Assembly (NCBI GenBank): GCA_017997825.1
Contig: JAGOEH010000024.1
Location: 1-27,034 of the forward strand
DNA: 27,034 bases
Source: Candidatus Delongbacteria bacterium
GTDB taxonomy: Bacteria > JAGOEH01
Direction: 5' to 3'
The position numbers were made by a program, and so were the translations under genes. Shown here one piece after another: positions 16,378-23,390 of the stretch (the stretch's first letter is position 1; each line of letters opens with the position of its first letter). Below the pieces are notes generated by a model, which had not been told where the DNA came from, ran no database searches, and was given only the letters and a program-made list of their open reading frames with translations.

Positions 16378-17256
16378 TTAATCGACTACGATCACCAGGT
16401 ATTTGATTTTTCTGAATTCTTCCTTGTCGATGACCTGAAAAATACTGCTGGTTTCACTTTCAGCCGTCAGAGTAAAGGAGTTGGGATTGTGGGGCGATAC
16501 CACTTTGATTTTATTCAGTTCTTTTTCGATCTTGAAGGTGGTGTTTTCAATCAGGTTCAACGACTTGAAGCTTTTCATATTCATTTCCGACGACATCTGG
16601 GTTGTCTTCCGGATTCCCAGGATTCCGCCCTTTTCTTCGATAATGCCTTGTTCCTTCAATTGTTTCTTGGTGCCGATGGCATAGAATATGGTGTACATAT
16701 CGGCTTCCTGTTTGGAAATCTCTTCCTTGTTCTGCTCAATTTCCTGGTCCCGAGCCTGAACCTTTTCCTTTTCGGTTTTGACTATCTCTTCCAGATTGGA
16801 AATTTTGAAGTTCAGGGTGTCCACGGTGGATTTCAGCCGGGTAATGAAGCTCTCTTTTTCATTCAGGGATTTGTTCAGCTTGAGAATGATTTTTTCCAAC
16901 CCTTCAATCCTGACATCCGATTTGCTCAGTTTGTCTTCCAACTCCTGGATCTTCTGCTTGCTGAATTTAATATGATCGTCGATCGTTTGAATGGTGCCCA
17001 GGATTTTACTTTTCTTGGATTCCGCACCGGAATCACTAATCTCTTTGCTTCCGGAAATCTGTTCAATCATCAGTTCATTGGATGTTATCCGATCCAATGA
17101 GGACTCAATGTCGTTGATGGTTTGGGTGGCCTCGCTGAAAACCTGATTGACTTGAACATTTTCATTCTTGAGGTTGTTATTCTTGACAATCATCACAATC
17201 AGGAAAATCACGACTACAAGTAAAGCCAGAATTGAAGCGATCAACCCTTTTTTCAT
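16378..17256 (-). CDS. Membrane-anchored coiled-coil protein of unknown function
   Basis: The 292-residue protein has one N-terminal TM (about 5-27). A long charged heptad-rich coiled coil runs from about 30 to 190, rich in Glu, Lys, Leu and Ile. A small C-terminal globular part follows, including YTIFYAIGTKKQLKEQGII and KYLVIVVD. The topology suggests an envelope protein with the coiled coil in the periplasm. I have a general impression that the C-terminal motif recurs in hypothetical coiled-coil proteins of Bacteroidetes-like bacteria, but I cannot name a family. ATG 17256 was chosen over earlier in-frame starts because AAGGAGG lies about 7 bases upstream. It follows the 124-residue membrane protein by 14 bases, in the same direction as the TRAP genes. 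Confidence 0.85.
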   Translation of the reverse strand: MKKGLIASILALLVVVIFLIVMIVKNNNLKNENVQVNQVFSEATQTINDIESSLDRITSNELMIEQISGSKEISDSGAESKKSKILGTIQTIDDHIKFSKQKIQELEDKLSKSDVRIEGLEKIILKLNKSLNEKESFITRLKSTVDTLNFKISNLEEIVKTEKEKVQARDQEIEQNKEEISKQEADMYTIFYAIGTKKQLKEQGIIEEKGGILGIRKTTQMSSEMNMKSFKSLNLIENTTFKIEKELNKIKVVSPHNPNSFTLTAESETSSIFQVIDKEEFRKIKYLVIVVD

Positions 17257-17270
17257 TGCTTTTCCTCCTT

Positions 17271-17645
17271 TTAAGGATCTTGGGTTTGAAACGGGTGTGA
17301 ATCTATCACAGAGTGTAATCTGACAAAATGACGGTACCAAAACCATGGAATACAGATTGGCGCCAGTATGAGGATTCCCAATGCTTCGATCAGCTTCCTT
17401 CGGATTGGGATTCGAGAGTCGACGCCGACCAGAATCAGATAGACAAGGATGATCATCAAATCAAAAAACAGTATCCATTCCAGACCCTGGAAAAAAAATT
17501 CTACCGGATGGTATAGGGTTTCCCAGGAAGCTGAAAATCCGCGGATGCGGATGATCAATCCTATCGCCAAAATAATCCAATCGGTAATAAAAAGCCAGGT
17601 GACCAGATCAAGAATGATGATCATGAATGATCGGTGATTGTGCAT
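17271..17645 (-). CDS. Small three-TM membrane protein after TRAP genes
   Basis: The 124-residue protein has hydrophobic segments at about 8-32, 50-73 and 86-102, with an Arg-rich loop before the last. I recognise no family. The start at 17645 lies 5 bases after the stop of the large TRAP permease. It has no Shine-Dalgarno sequence of its own, which fits translational coupling. Position suggests an accessory of the TRAP system or of the coiled-coil protein downstream, but nothing in the sequence gives a function. An inner Met at residue 8 is an alternative start. Confidence 0.7.
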   Translation of the reverse strand: MHNHRSFMIIILDLVTWLFITDWIILAIGLIIRIRGFSASWETLYHPVEFFFQGLEWILFFDLMIILVYLILVGVDSRIPIRRKLIEALGILILAPICIPWFWYRHFVRLHSVIDSHPFQTQDP

Positions 17646-17650
17646 GGAGG

Positions 17651-18919
17651 TTATGGATTTATTAGAAATAAACTGATTTCCGGGATGTAGGTGATCAATA
17701 CCAGGGCTGCCAACAGAACGAGGATGAATGGTAATGCAGCCCGATAAACACTGATGATCGATTTATTGAAACGGAATGAAGATAAAAAGAGATTCAAACC
17801 GACGGGAGGGGTCAAGTATCCGATTTCAAGATTGGTCAGGAATATCACGCCCAGGTGTAGCGGATCGATATTGAAGCTTTGGGCGACCGGGAGGATGATT
17901 GGTACCACCACCATGATGGCGGAGAAGATATCCATCATACAGCCGACGATGATCAGGAACAGATTCAGCAGCAGCAGGAATACCAGTTTGCTGGAGATAT
18001 AGGTTTCGACCAGTTCGAACATTTTCATCGGTATCTCTTCGTCAATCAGATAGTTGGTCAATCCGAGAGCCATACTCATAATGATCAGGATGCCGCCCAC
18101 CATGATCATCGATTTGCGGATGGTAGGGATCAGATCCTGCTTCAGTTTCAGATCTTTTTTGATGAAAAACTCGACGATAAACAAATAGGCGGCGGTGATG
18201 ACGGCCGCTTCATTGACAATGATGATTCCCTTCAGGATAAACAGGATAATCATAAAAGGAACCGGAATTTCCCATCCGACATCCTTCAAAGCGCTGAGCA
18301 GGGATCGCCATTGAAAAGGTTCGGAGGTGACCGGTTTGAGGTGGCGGGTCTGGAAGTAGGTATAGCCGGATAGAATCAGAACCAGCATAATCCCGGGAAT
18401 CAGGCCTGCCGTATATAACTGATTGATATTGGTATTGCCGAAAACGCCATACAGAATGATGGGCAGGCTGGGTGGGAAGAGCAGCCCCAGGCTACCGGAG
18501 GTGGTGACCAGGCCCAGGGTGAATTTTTCAGAGTATTGTTGACGGATCAGCATTGGATAGACCAATCCGCCGATTGCGATAATGGTAACCCCGGAAGCGC
18601 CGGTCAGGGCGGTAAAGACGGCGCAGATGGCTAAGGTGGCAATCCCGAGGCCGCTGGAAAATCCGCTGAAGGTGAGCTGTGCCAGACGGAATATTCGCTT
18701 GGGTGCCTGGCTTTCCGACAACAGATATCCGGCAAAGGTAAAAAATGGAATAGCCAACAGGACCGGGGTGCCGGTCATCCGATACATCTCGATGATCAGG
18801 GCCGATGTATCGATCCCGGACTGGTGAAGCAGAAACAACCCCAGTCCTCCCAGAATGGCAAACAGAGGCGTTCTGAAAAGCGCCAGCACAACGATCAGCA
18901 GGATGACAGCCAGAGTCAT
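17651..18919 (-). CDS. dctM: TRAP transporter large permease (DctM/TatM-type)
   Basis: The 422-residue protein matches the usual DctM length of about 425. It has a dozen hydrophobic helices and DctM signatures: IPFFTFAGYLLSES, AVFTALTGASGVTIIAIGGLVYPML, TTSGSLGLLFPPSLPIILYG and NLEIGYLTPPVGLNLFLSSF. DctM is the ion-coupled elevator subunit in the inner membrane. It takes substrate from the periplasmic binding protein together with DctQ, driven by a sodium or proton gradient. The start is supported by GGGAG 6 bases upstream, and its ATG overlaps the DctQ stop by 4 bases. The two permeases are separate, not fused as in some TRAP systems. Confidence 0.94.
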   Translation of the reverse strand: MTLAVILLIVVLALFRTPLFAILGGLGLFLLHQSGIDTSALIIEMYRMTGTPVLLAIPFFTFAGYLLSESQAPKRIFRLAQLTFSGFSSGLGIATLAICAVFTALTGASGVTIIAIGGLVYPMLIRQQYSEKFTLGLVTTSGSLGLLFPPSLPIILYGVFGNTNINQLYTAGLIPGIMLVLILSGYTYFQTRHLKPVTSEPFQWRSLLSALKDVGWEIPVPFMIILFILKGIIIVNEAAVITAAYLFIVEFFIKKDLKLKQDLIPTIRKSMIMVGGILIIMSMALGLTNYLIDEEIPMKMFELVETYISSKLVFLLLLNLFLIIVGCMMDIFSAIMVVVPIILPVAQSFNIDPLHLGVIFLTNLEIGYLTPPVGLNLFLSSFRFNKSIISVYRAALPFILVLLAALVLITYIPEISLFLINP

Positions 18920-19434
18920 TCCGAACTCCCCGATTGAGCCGTCGATCCCTGATAATTGCTTTTTTCAACGATCTGGATGATCACCGCCAGAATCAGACGG
19001 ATCAGGATGAAACAGAATCCGATCGGGACAACCATGACCAAGATCCAATTTGGAATTCCCAGCACCGCGGTGCTCTCAGCCAGTTTTTCCTGGATCAGGA
19101 AGCCCCAGGCAGAGCGGATCAGCCAGATGACGATCAGGCCGGTGGCTATGTAAGCGATGGTTTGGACCTTCGCCTGATGCTTGGGATTTAGAAATTTCGT
19201 CAGGATCTCCATCCCGATAAATTCATGATATCGGAAACCAAGGCTGGCTCCGAACAGGCAGAAAATAATCAGGCTGAACCGGCACAGGGGATCGATCCAC
19301 ATGATGCCGGTATGAAAAAAGTACCGCAGTAAAATCTGGATCAGCAACAAGAGAATACTGATACCCAGAGTGAGACTCAGAATAGAGGTTTCAGTGTAAT
19401 AAAGAATTTTATCGAGGCTTTTAATGAGTTTCAT
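18916..19434 (-). CDS. dctQ: TRAP transporter small permease (DctQ/TatQ-type)
   Basis: The 172-residue protein has four hydrophobic segments (about 17-40, 48-68, 90-112, 128-155), standard for DctQ. WIDPLCRFSLIIFCLFGASLGFRYHEFIGMEIL contains the family's conserved W...R...G region. It supports and stabilises the large permease in the inner membrane. The start at 19434 lies within the last codons of the binding-protein gene (14-base overlap) with no clear ribosome site, so translation is likely coupled. It is the third component gene of the TPAT unit. Confidence 0.92.
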   Translation of the reverse strand: MKLIKSLDKILYYTETSILSLTLGISILLLLIQILLRYFFHTGIMWIDPLCRFSLIIFCLFGASLGFRYHEFIGMEILTKFLNPKHQAKVQTIAYIATGLIVIWLIRSAWGFLIQEKLAESTAVLGIPNWILVMVVPIGFCFILIRLILAVIIQIVEKSNYQGSTAQSGSSE

Positions 19435-20416
19435 TTCGGTATTGATTCAGACTGGTTTCCACTTTTTTGAGTAGTTCCGGTGTGAACAACTGCTGAGCCA
19501 TTTTTTTTCGGGCTGCAATTCCAGCCAGTTCAATTTTTTTCAATTCGTCGGGAGAGGTGATTTCGGTCAGTTTCAATCCCTTTTTCTGCATTTCCAGAAT
19601 CGATTTATCATTGTCTTTACGGCTCAACTCCACCAGTTTATCCATGTATTTCCGCCCCAGTTCCATCAAAATGGACTGGTGTTCCGGAGAAAGCTTATCG
19701 AATTCCTTTTTGGAGATCAGAACCGCCCCGGCAGAATTGGCCAGAGGCAGCTTGAGCATATACTTGGCTTTGGTATACCACTGCATGGAGACGGCTCCCA
19801 GCGGTGAAATATAGAATCCGTCGACCATGCCGGTTTGCAGAGCTGTCAATACATCGGTCACACTCAACGGGATGGGCTTGAAGCTGAGGGATGAAAAGGT
19901 GGCATGGGCTACCGGATCGCCTTCCCACATCCACATTTTGACTCCATCCATATCCTTAAGGCTGGTGATAGGCTTTTTGGTAAAAATATAAACAAATCCA
20001 ACTTCGGCCCATCCTAACAGTATGAATCCCTTTTCTTTGAATTTAGCCGAGAATTCCTCGCGTAGGGTTTGATTGATAAAATCTACTTCCTGACTGTTCT
20101 TAAAAAGAAACGGGGAATCCAGAATCCTGACTTCCGGCAGTATTTCGCCTAAGGCTACGCCGGTAAACCCTCCGGAATGGAGTTGGCCGCTGCGCATTTT
20201 CCTCAAGACATCCACTTCATTCCCGCTGACCCCTCCGGGATAGATTCTGAATGAAAGCGTTCCCTGAGTGACCCGTTTGATTTCCTGATTGTACTCATCC
20301 ATCACATTCAGCCAGGTAGAGCCCCTGGGAGCCAGTGAAGCGAACTTGATCTTGGTTTCATTGGCATTCATTATCAAAGGCATGACGATTACCAACCACA
20401 TAATTAGCTTTTTCAT
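19421..20416 (-). CDS. dctP: TRAP periplasmic substrate-binding protein, TatP-like (DctP family)
   Basis: The 331-residue secreted binding protein begins with a signal peptide (MKKLIMWLVIVMPLIMNA). The DctP fold follows from about residue 22: IKFASLAPRGSTW, IYPGGVSGNEVDVLRKMRSGQLH, LDSPFLF and the ALQTGMVDGFYISPLGAV block near 192-209. At the position of the Arg that normally clamps a substrate carboxylate in TRAP binding proteins, this protein reads VKMWMWEGD with Trp162. That suggests an unusual, perhaps non-carboxylate or hydrophobic, ligand, as proposed for TPAT binding proteins. AGGAG sits 6 bases before ATG 20416, and a promoter lies at 20447-20474. It neighbours TatT upstream and the permeases downstream. 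Confidence 0.93.
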   Translation of the reverse strand: MKKLIMWLVIVMPLIMNANETKIKFASLAPRGSTWLNVMDEYNQEIKRVTQGTLSFRIYPGGVSGNEVDVLRKMRSGQLHSGGFTGVALGEILPEVRILDSPFLFKNSQEVDFINQTLREEFSAKFKEKGFILLGWAEVGFVYIFTKKPITSLKDMDGVKMWMWEGDPVAHATFSSLSFKPIPLSVTDVLTALQTGMVDGFYISPLGAVSMQWYTKAKYMLKLPLANSAGAVLISKKEFDKLSPEHQSILMELGRKYMDKLVELSRKDNDKSILEMQKKGLKLTEITSPDELKKIELAGIAARKKMAQQLFTPELLKKVETSLNQYRNETH

Positions 20417-20446
20417 TTCAACTCCTGCTTATGGATCATGGTTTAT

Positions 20447-20474
20447 AATATACATCTTCCGGTTTAAAAGTCAA
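20447..20474 (-). promoter_or_regulatory. Promoter for the tatP-dctQ-dctM genes
   Basis: On the minus strand TTGACT (20469-20474), a 16-base spacer and TATATT (20447-20452) precede the binding-protein start by about 30 bases. It would allow the binding protein and permeases to be expressed separately from TatT. Confidence 0.55.
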
Positions 20475-20478
20475 GCTT

Positions 20479-20503
20479 AAAAAGCCCGGTCCATCGGGTG
20501 GAT
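20479..20503 (-). terminator. Weak terminator-like element after tatT
   Basis: On the minus strand a short CCCG/CGGG stem (20485-20498) is followed by C and five T's (20479-20483), 15 bases after the TatT stop. The stem is only four strong pairs, so termination would be partial at best. Confidence 0.3.
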
Positions 20504-20517
20504 CAAAGCCGGAATCC

Positions 20518-21363
20518 TCAGAAGAACTCGGATTTGAGTCTGACCAGCCGCTGAATCTTGCGAATGGCAATCCCATTGGCCAGTGTTTGTTCCGGCATAT
20601 CGGCCGGATTGAAATTCAAGGCTTCAGCCGCCATCTGATCGAACAGCTCCTCTTCCAGAGTAGTGAGGCAGTATTGTTTAAGGAAGAAATAATGGATCAG
20701 CAGGAAACGGCGGTTGGAGATTTCCAATGCCCGGTTGAAGTGGTGCAGGCTTTTTTTGATATTTCCACCGGCCATTTCAGGGAGCATGGAATAGTAGGAA
20801 CCCCAAAAAATGTGAGCCGCTCCATAAAAATAAGTTTCATCGTCAGCCGTCACTTTTTCCATCATCAGCTTGATTTTAGGCAGGTTGATGGTGGCTTCCG
20901 GATCGGTAATCCGAAGATAGAGTTCGGCCGACCAGTTAAAGGCACCCCAGAATAGGGCGGGAGTTGATTCTTTGCCTTTTTTTTTCAGGATCGACTCAAG
21001 TGAATCGAGTCCGATCTGATCCCAATCGATTCCCAAGGCCTGACCGGCATAGGATCGTCCCTTTTGATACAACCGGATGGCGGCCAGGGTGTCCTGATCC
21101 TCTACAAAACCCAGCGCATAACTACAGAGAGCTTGGGACGCCAAAACCTTGTAGTGCGGCATTCCCGGATAAGCCCGGATCAGCCCCTCCAACAGCTTGA
21201 TGTCGGCCGCCATGGCATGATCGGCGATCAAAAGATTCTCTTCCTCATACAAAGCCTGGACTGCACCATCCAGTATCCGGTCGATTTCCTGTCTGGCTAT
21301 CCGCGACGGCATCCCGCATGACAGAAATACCGCCAGCCCAATACAAAAAAGTGATTTATTCAT
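20518..21363 (-). CDS. tatT: TRAP-associated TatT-like lipoprotein
   Basis: The 281-residue protein resembles TatT, the helical TPR-type partner of TPAT transporters first described in Treponema pallidum (Tp0956). The signal peptide ends FLSCG with Cys16 as the likely lipidated residue. This lipobox is relaxed, with Leu-Ser before Cys. The mature part is helical with helix pairs of TPR style, including LLEGLIRAYPGMPHYKVLASQALCSYALGFVEDQD, FWGAFNWSAELYLR and YFYGAAHIFWGSYYSMLPEMAGGNIKKSLHHFNRAL. In treponemes TatT forms a trimer that binds the binding protein, and such an assembly is assumed here. AGAAAGGAT lies about 6 bases before ATG. It is directly upstream of the TatP-like gene, the order expected for a TPAT locus. 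Confidence 0.85.
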   Translation of the reverse strand: MNKSLFCIGLAVFLSCGMPSRIARQEIDRILDGAVQALYEEENLLIADHAMAADIKLLEGLIRAYPGMPHYKVLASQALCSYALGFVEDQDTLAAIRLYQKGRSYAGQALGIDWDQIGLDSLESILKKKGKESTPALFWGAFNWSAELYLRITDPEATINLPKIKLMMEKVTADDETYFYGAAHIFWGSYYSMLPEMAGGNIKKSLHHFNRALEISNRRFLLIHYFFLKQYCLTTLEEELFDQMAAEALNFNPADMPEQTLANGIAIRKIQRLVRLKSEFF

Positions 21364-21375
21364 TGCATATCCTTT

Positions 21376-21711
21376 CTAATACTGAATCAGTCTTTCCAAA
21401 ATCTGAATCTGTTTGCCCGATAAATGGAGTTGGCTTTGAAGGACCTGGGCATTCTGAATCGGACCGTGATGATGACGCCATTCGATAATCAATCCGGCTC
21501 GTTTTCGGCTGATAAAGGGAAGCTTTTCCAAGGTTTCAATCGAGGCCTGATTGATCGCGATCGGCTGAATGGATGATTCGGCAGTGACGACGGGGGTGTA
21601 AAAGCGCCGGTTGATGATTGATCCGCATAGTCCCAGCAGGATCAGCATGATGCATACCCCCATTTCTCGATAGGAATAATGTCGTATCATCCATCCCATA
21701 AAACTATTCAT
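21376..21711 (-). CDS. Membrane-anchored helix-hairpin-helix (ComEA-like) protein
   Basis: The 111-residue protein has one TM (about 18-35) followed by a helix-hairpin-helix pair. IAINQASIETLEKLPFISRKRAGLIIEWRHHHGPI matches the ComEA/T2SK pattern of Asn-x-Ala-(x)n-Leu-Pro-x-Ile with Arg/Gly afterwards. ComEA-type domains bind DNA non-specifically in competence, but single-HhH proteins of this size also have other or unknown roles. The first in-frame start is TTG 21741. ATG 21711, with GGAG about 7 bases upstream, is a better start. It is the first gene of the array, 12 bases before TatT, behind a strong promoter. No other competence gene is present in the window. Confidence 0.8.
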   Translation of the reverse strand: MNSFMGWMIRHYSYREMGVCIMLILLGLCGSIINRRFYTPVVTAESSIQPIAINQASIETLEKLPFISRKRAGLIIEWRHHHGPIQNAQVLQSQLHLSGKQIQILERLIQY

Positions 21712-21758
21712 CTCAGTGCTCCAATTTCCGGACTTAATCAATCATAATTTCATTCAAC

Positions 21759-21787
21759 AATATATGACAGGAGTAATCAAATGTCAA
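21759..21787 (-). promoter_or_regulatory. Sigma70-type promoter for the HhH-tatT genes
   Basis: On the minus strand a perfect TTGACA (21782-21787), a 17-base spacer and TATATT (21759-21764) precede the HhH start (21711) by about 48 bases. It is the strongest promoter of the minus-strand array and probably drives at least the HhH gene and tatT. Confidence 0.75.
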
Positions 21788-21839
21788 GCTAAAATCCGGT
21801 TTGTGATTCTACCCTTCGCCGAGTTCGGATTATACCCAT

Positions 21840-21947
21840 GTCATCGATTGAAAGCCACTGAATCATGGATCGGTTCTTGTTAATGGGGTAGAAGGCCCAT
21901 CGATGACCGTTTTTCCGGGTAAATCCCATGAAATATTATGACGGTCA
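21840..21947. other. Two inverted repeats in the divergent intergenic region, function unknown
   Basis: The gene-free stretch 21712-22118 contains the two divergent promoters and, between them, two interlocking inverted repeats. GTCATCGAT (21840-21848) matches ATCGATGAC (21899-21907), and TGACCGT (21904-21910) matches ACGGTCA (21941-21947). Because the 21899-21907 and 21904-21910 arms overlap, the two pairings exclude each other. Nothing else recognisable (RNA gene, riboswitch, ORF with ribosome site) was seen. Confidence 0.35.
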
Positions 21948-22023
21948 ATTGAATCCCTGAGGATTTCAGAATAGTCCAGCAATTGCAGTTGAGGTGTTTT
22001 TTTAATTGAATTCAAAAAAAACA

Positions 22024-22053
22024 TTGACAAATAGCATTCTGATTCTGTATATT
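22024..22053 (+). promoter_or_regulatory. Sigma70-type promoter for the HDOD-kinase operon
   Basis: A perfect TTGACA (22024-22029) is followed by 18 bases and TATATT (22048-22053). The HDOD start is about 65 bases downstream. An A-rich run precedes the -35 box and could act as an UP element. Confidence 0.68.
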
Positions 22054-22118
22054 TATATCGAACTGGTTGTATTCATGGTCATTCATTATTGAACCGACTC
22101 AGACAGAACGGATTGGGA

Positions 22119-23390
22119 ATGCGCTTAAGCATCAGGGATTTGAAATCCGGAATGATTACAGAGATGCCGGTGATCAGCCGTCAGGGACGTTTGTTGTTGG
22201 GGCAGGGGGTGATTTTAGAGGAAAAACATTTTAGGATTTTTAAAATATGGGGAGTGACCGAGATCGAGGTGGCAGACGGCAAATCAAGCCTGGACAGTCG
22301 GAATGGAGAGCGGGTCGAGGTTGATCCGGATATATTTCGGAAGAGCCGGGAACATATCGAAACCTTGTTTTCACAGAATGATCCGAATCATCCCATGGTA
22401 TCCGAATTGATGCGAATCTGTTGTGACCGTCTCACCGATCAGTTGACACGGGGGAAGGTTATGCCGATCATGAATGACGAAACGGTTCGTAATCCATTGA
22501 AAAACAGTCATAAAATGGGGGTGGAAGGTATCGAGATTCCCTCTCTGGATAAGCTGGTCAATGGCTATATTAAGTTGGCTTCATTTCCGGACATCTATTT
22601 CCGGATCACCGAAGTATTGAACAATCCCGGCAGTTCAACCAGTCAGATTGCGGAAGTTGTCAGCAAGGATATCAGTCTCTCGGCCAAGCTTTTGAAATTG
22701 GTCAATAGTCCATTCTATGGACTTCCTACCCGGGTTGATTCCATTAAACGAGCCATTACCCTGATTGGTTCCAATGAGTTGACCACCCTGGCCCTGGGGA
22801 TCTCGATCCTGAATTGTTTCAAGAATATTCCCTCGCGTCTGATTAATATGAAGCTTTTCTGGAAGCATTCCATTACATGTGCGGTTACAGCCGGTCTGAT
22901 TTCACAATACAAGGTTGGTCTTTCCGAGGAGCGTTTTTTCATCGGGGGATTGATCCATGATATCGGCCGCTTGATTCTGTTGAAAACGGCCCCGGAAATT
23001 ATGAAAAAGATCCTGATCCGAACCATTTCCTCCACCCAGCCGACCTATGAGATTGAACGGGAGATTATGGGATTTGATCATGCGGAGTTATCCAGCCGGA
23101 TTCTGCAAAAATGGCGTTTCCCCTTTGCATTGGAGAATATGGTGGAGTATCATCATGCTCCTTCTTTGGCTAAATATGGATTGGAAGCCTCGATCATTCA
23201 TATGGCCGATATTGTTACGATTGCCATGGGGATGGGGGTCAGTGGGGAACTTTATATTCCTCCGATCGAGAAAGAGGCCTGGATCATCCTGGGCTTATCG
23301 GAGGGGACACTCGATCCCTTGATTCGACAAATCGATCGTCAGGTTAGCGAAATCATCCTCACGTTTCTTCCCGATAGCGATATGACATGA
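22119..23390 (+). CDS. HDOD domain signalling protein
   Basis: The 423-residue protein has an N-terminal segment (about 1-60; RLSIRDLKSGMITEMPV..GRLLLGQGVILEEKHFRIFKIWGV) of the type often found before HD or HDOD domains, then a linker. The HDOD domain covers about 150-350. FPDIYFRITEVLNNPGSS, ISLSAKLLKLVNSPFYGLPTRVDSIKRAITLIGSNEL and LIHDIGRLIL with His280-Asp281 are characteristic. HDOD proteins usually lack activity and act as signalling scaffolds. Here the HD pair, EYHHAP and a later HMADI Asp are all present, so phosphohydrolase activity is not excluded. I chose ATG 22119 over TTG 22089 because the family start MRLSI matches; the ribosome site is weak. Its stop overlaps the histidine kinase start (ATGA), so the two are translated together. 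Confidence 0.88.
   Translation: MRLSIRDLKSGMITEMPVISRQGRLLLGQGVILEEKHFRIFKIWGVTEIEVADGKSSLDSRNGERVEVDPDIFRKSREHIETLFSQNDPNHPMVSELMRICCDRLTDQLTRGKVMPIMNDETVRNPLKNSHKMGVEGIEIPSLDKLVNGYIKLASFPDIYFRITEVLNNPGSSTSQIAEVVSKDISLSAKLLKLVNSPFYGLPTRVDSIKRAITLIGSNELTTLALGISILNCFKNIPSRLINMKLFWKHSITCAVTAGLISQYKVGLSEERFFIGGLIHDIGRLILLKTAPEIMKKILIRTISSTQPTYEIEREIMGFDHAELSSRILQKWRFPFALENMVEYHHAPSLAKYGLEASIIHMADIVTIAMGMGVSGELYIPPIEKEAWIILGLSEGTLDPLIRQIDRQVSEIILTFLPDSDMT

Noticed and set aside
16324-17100. A 258-codon plus-strand frame opposite the coiled-coil gene
   Set aside because: It is Phe/Leu-rich because it reads Glu/Lys codons of the coiled coil backwards. It lacks a ribosome site, while the minus-strand frame has a good start, a TM and heptads.
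17879-18373. A 164-codon plus-strand frame inside dctM
   Set aside because: Its His/Asp/Gln-rich composition is the reverse reading of hydrophobic TM codons. The dctM frame is certain.
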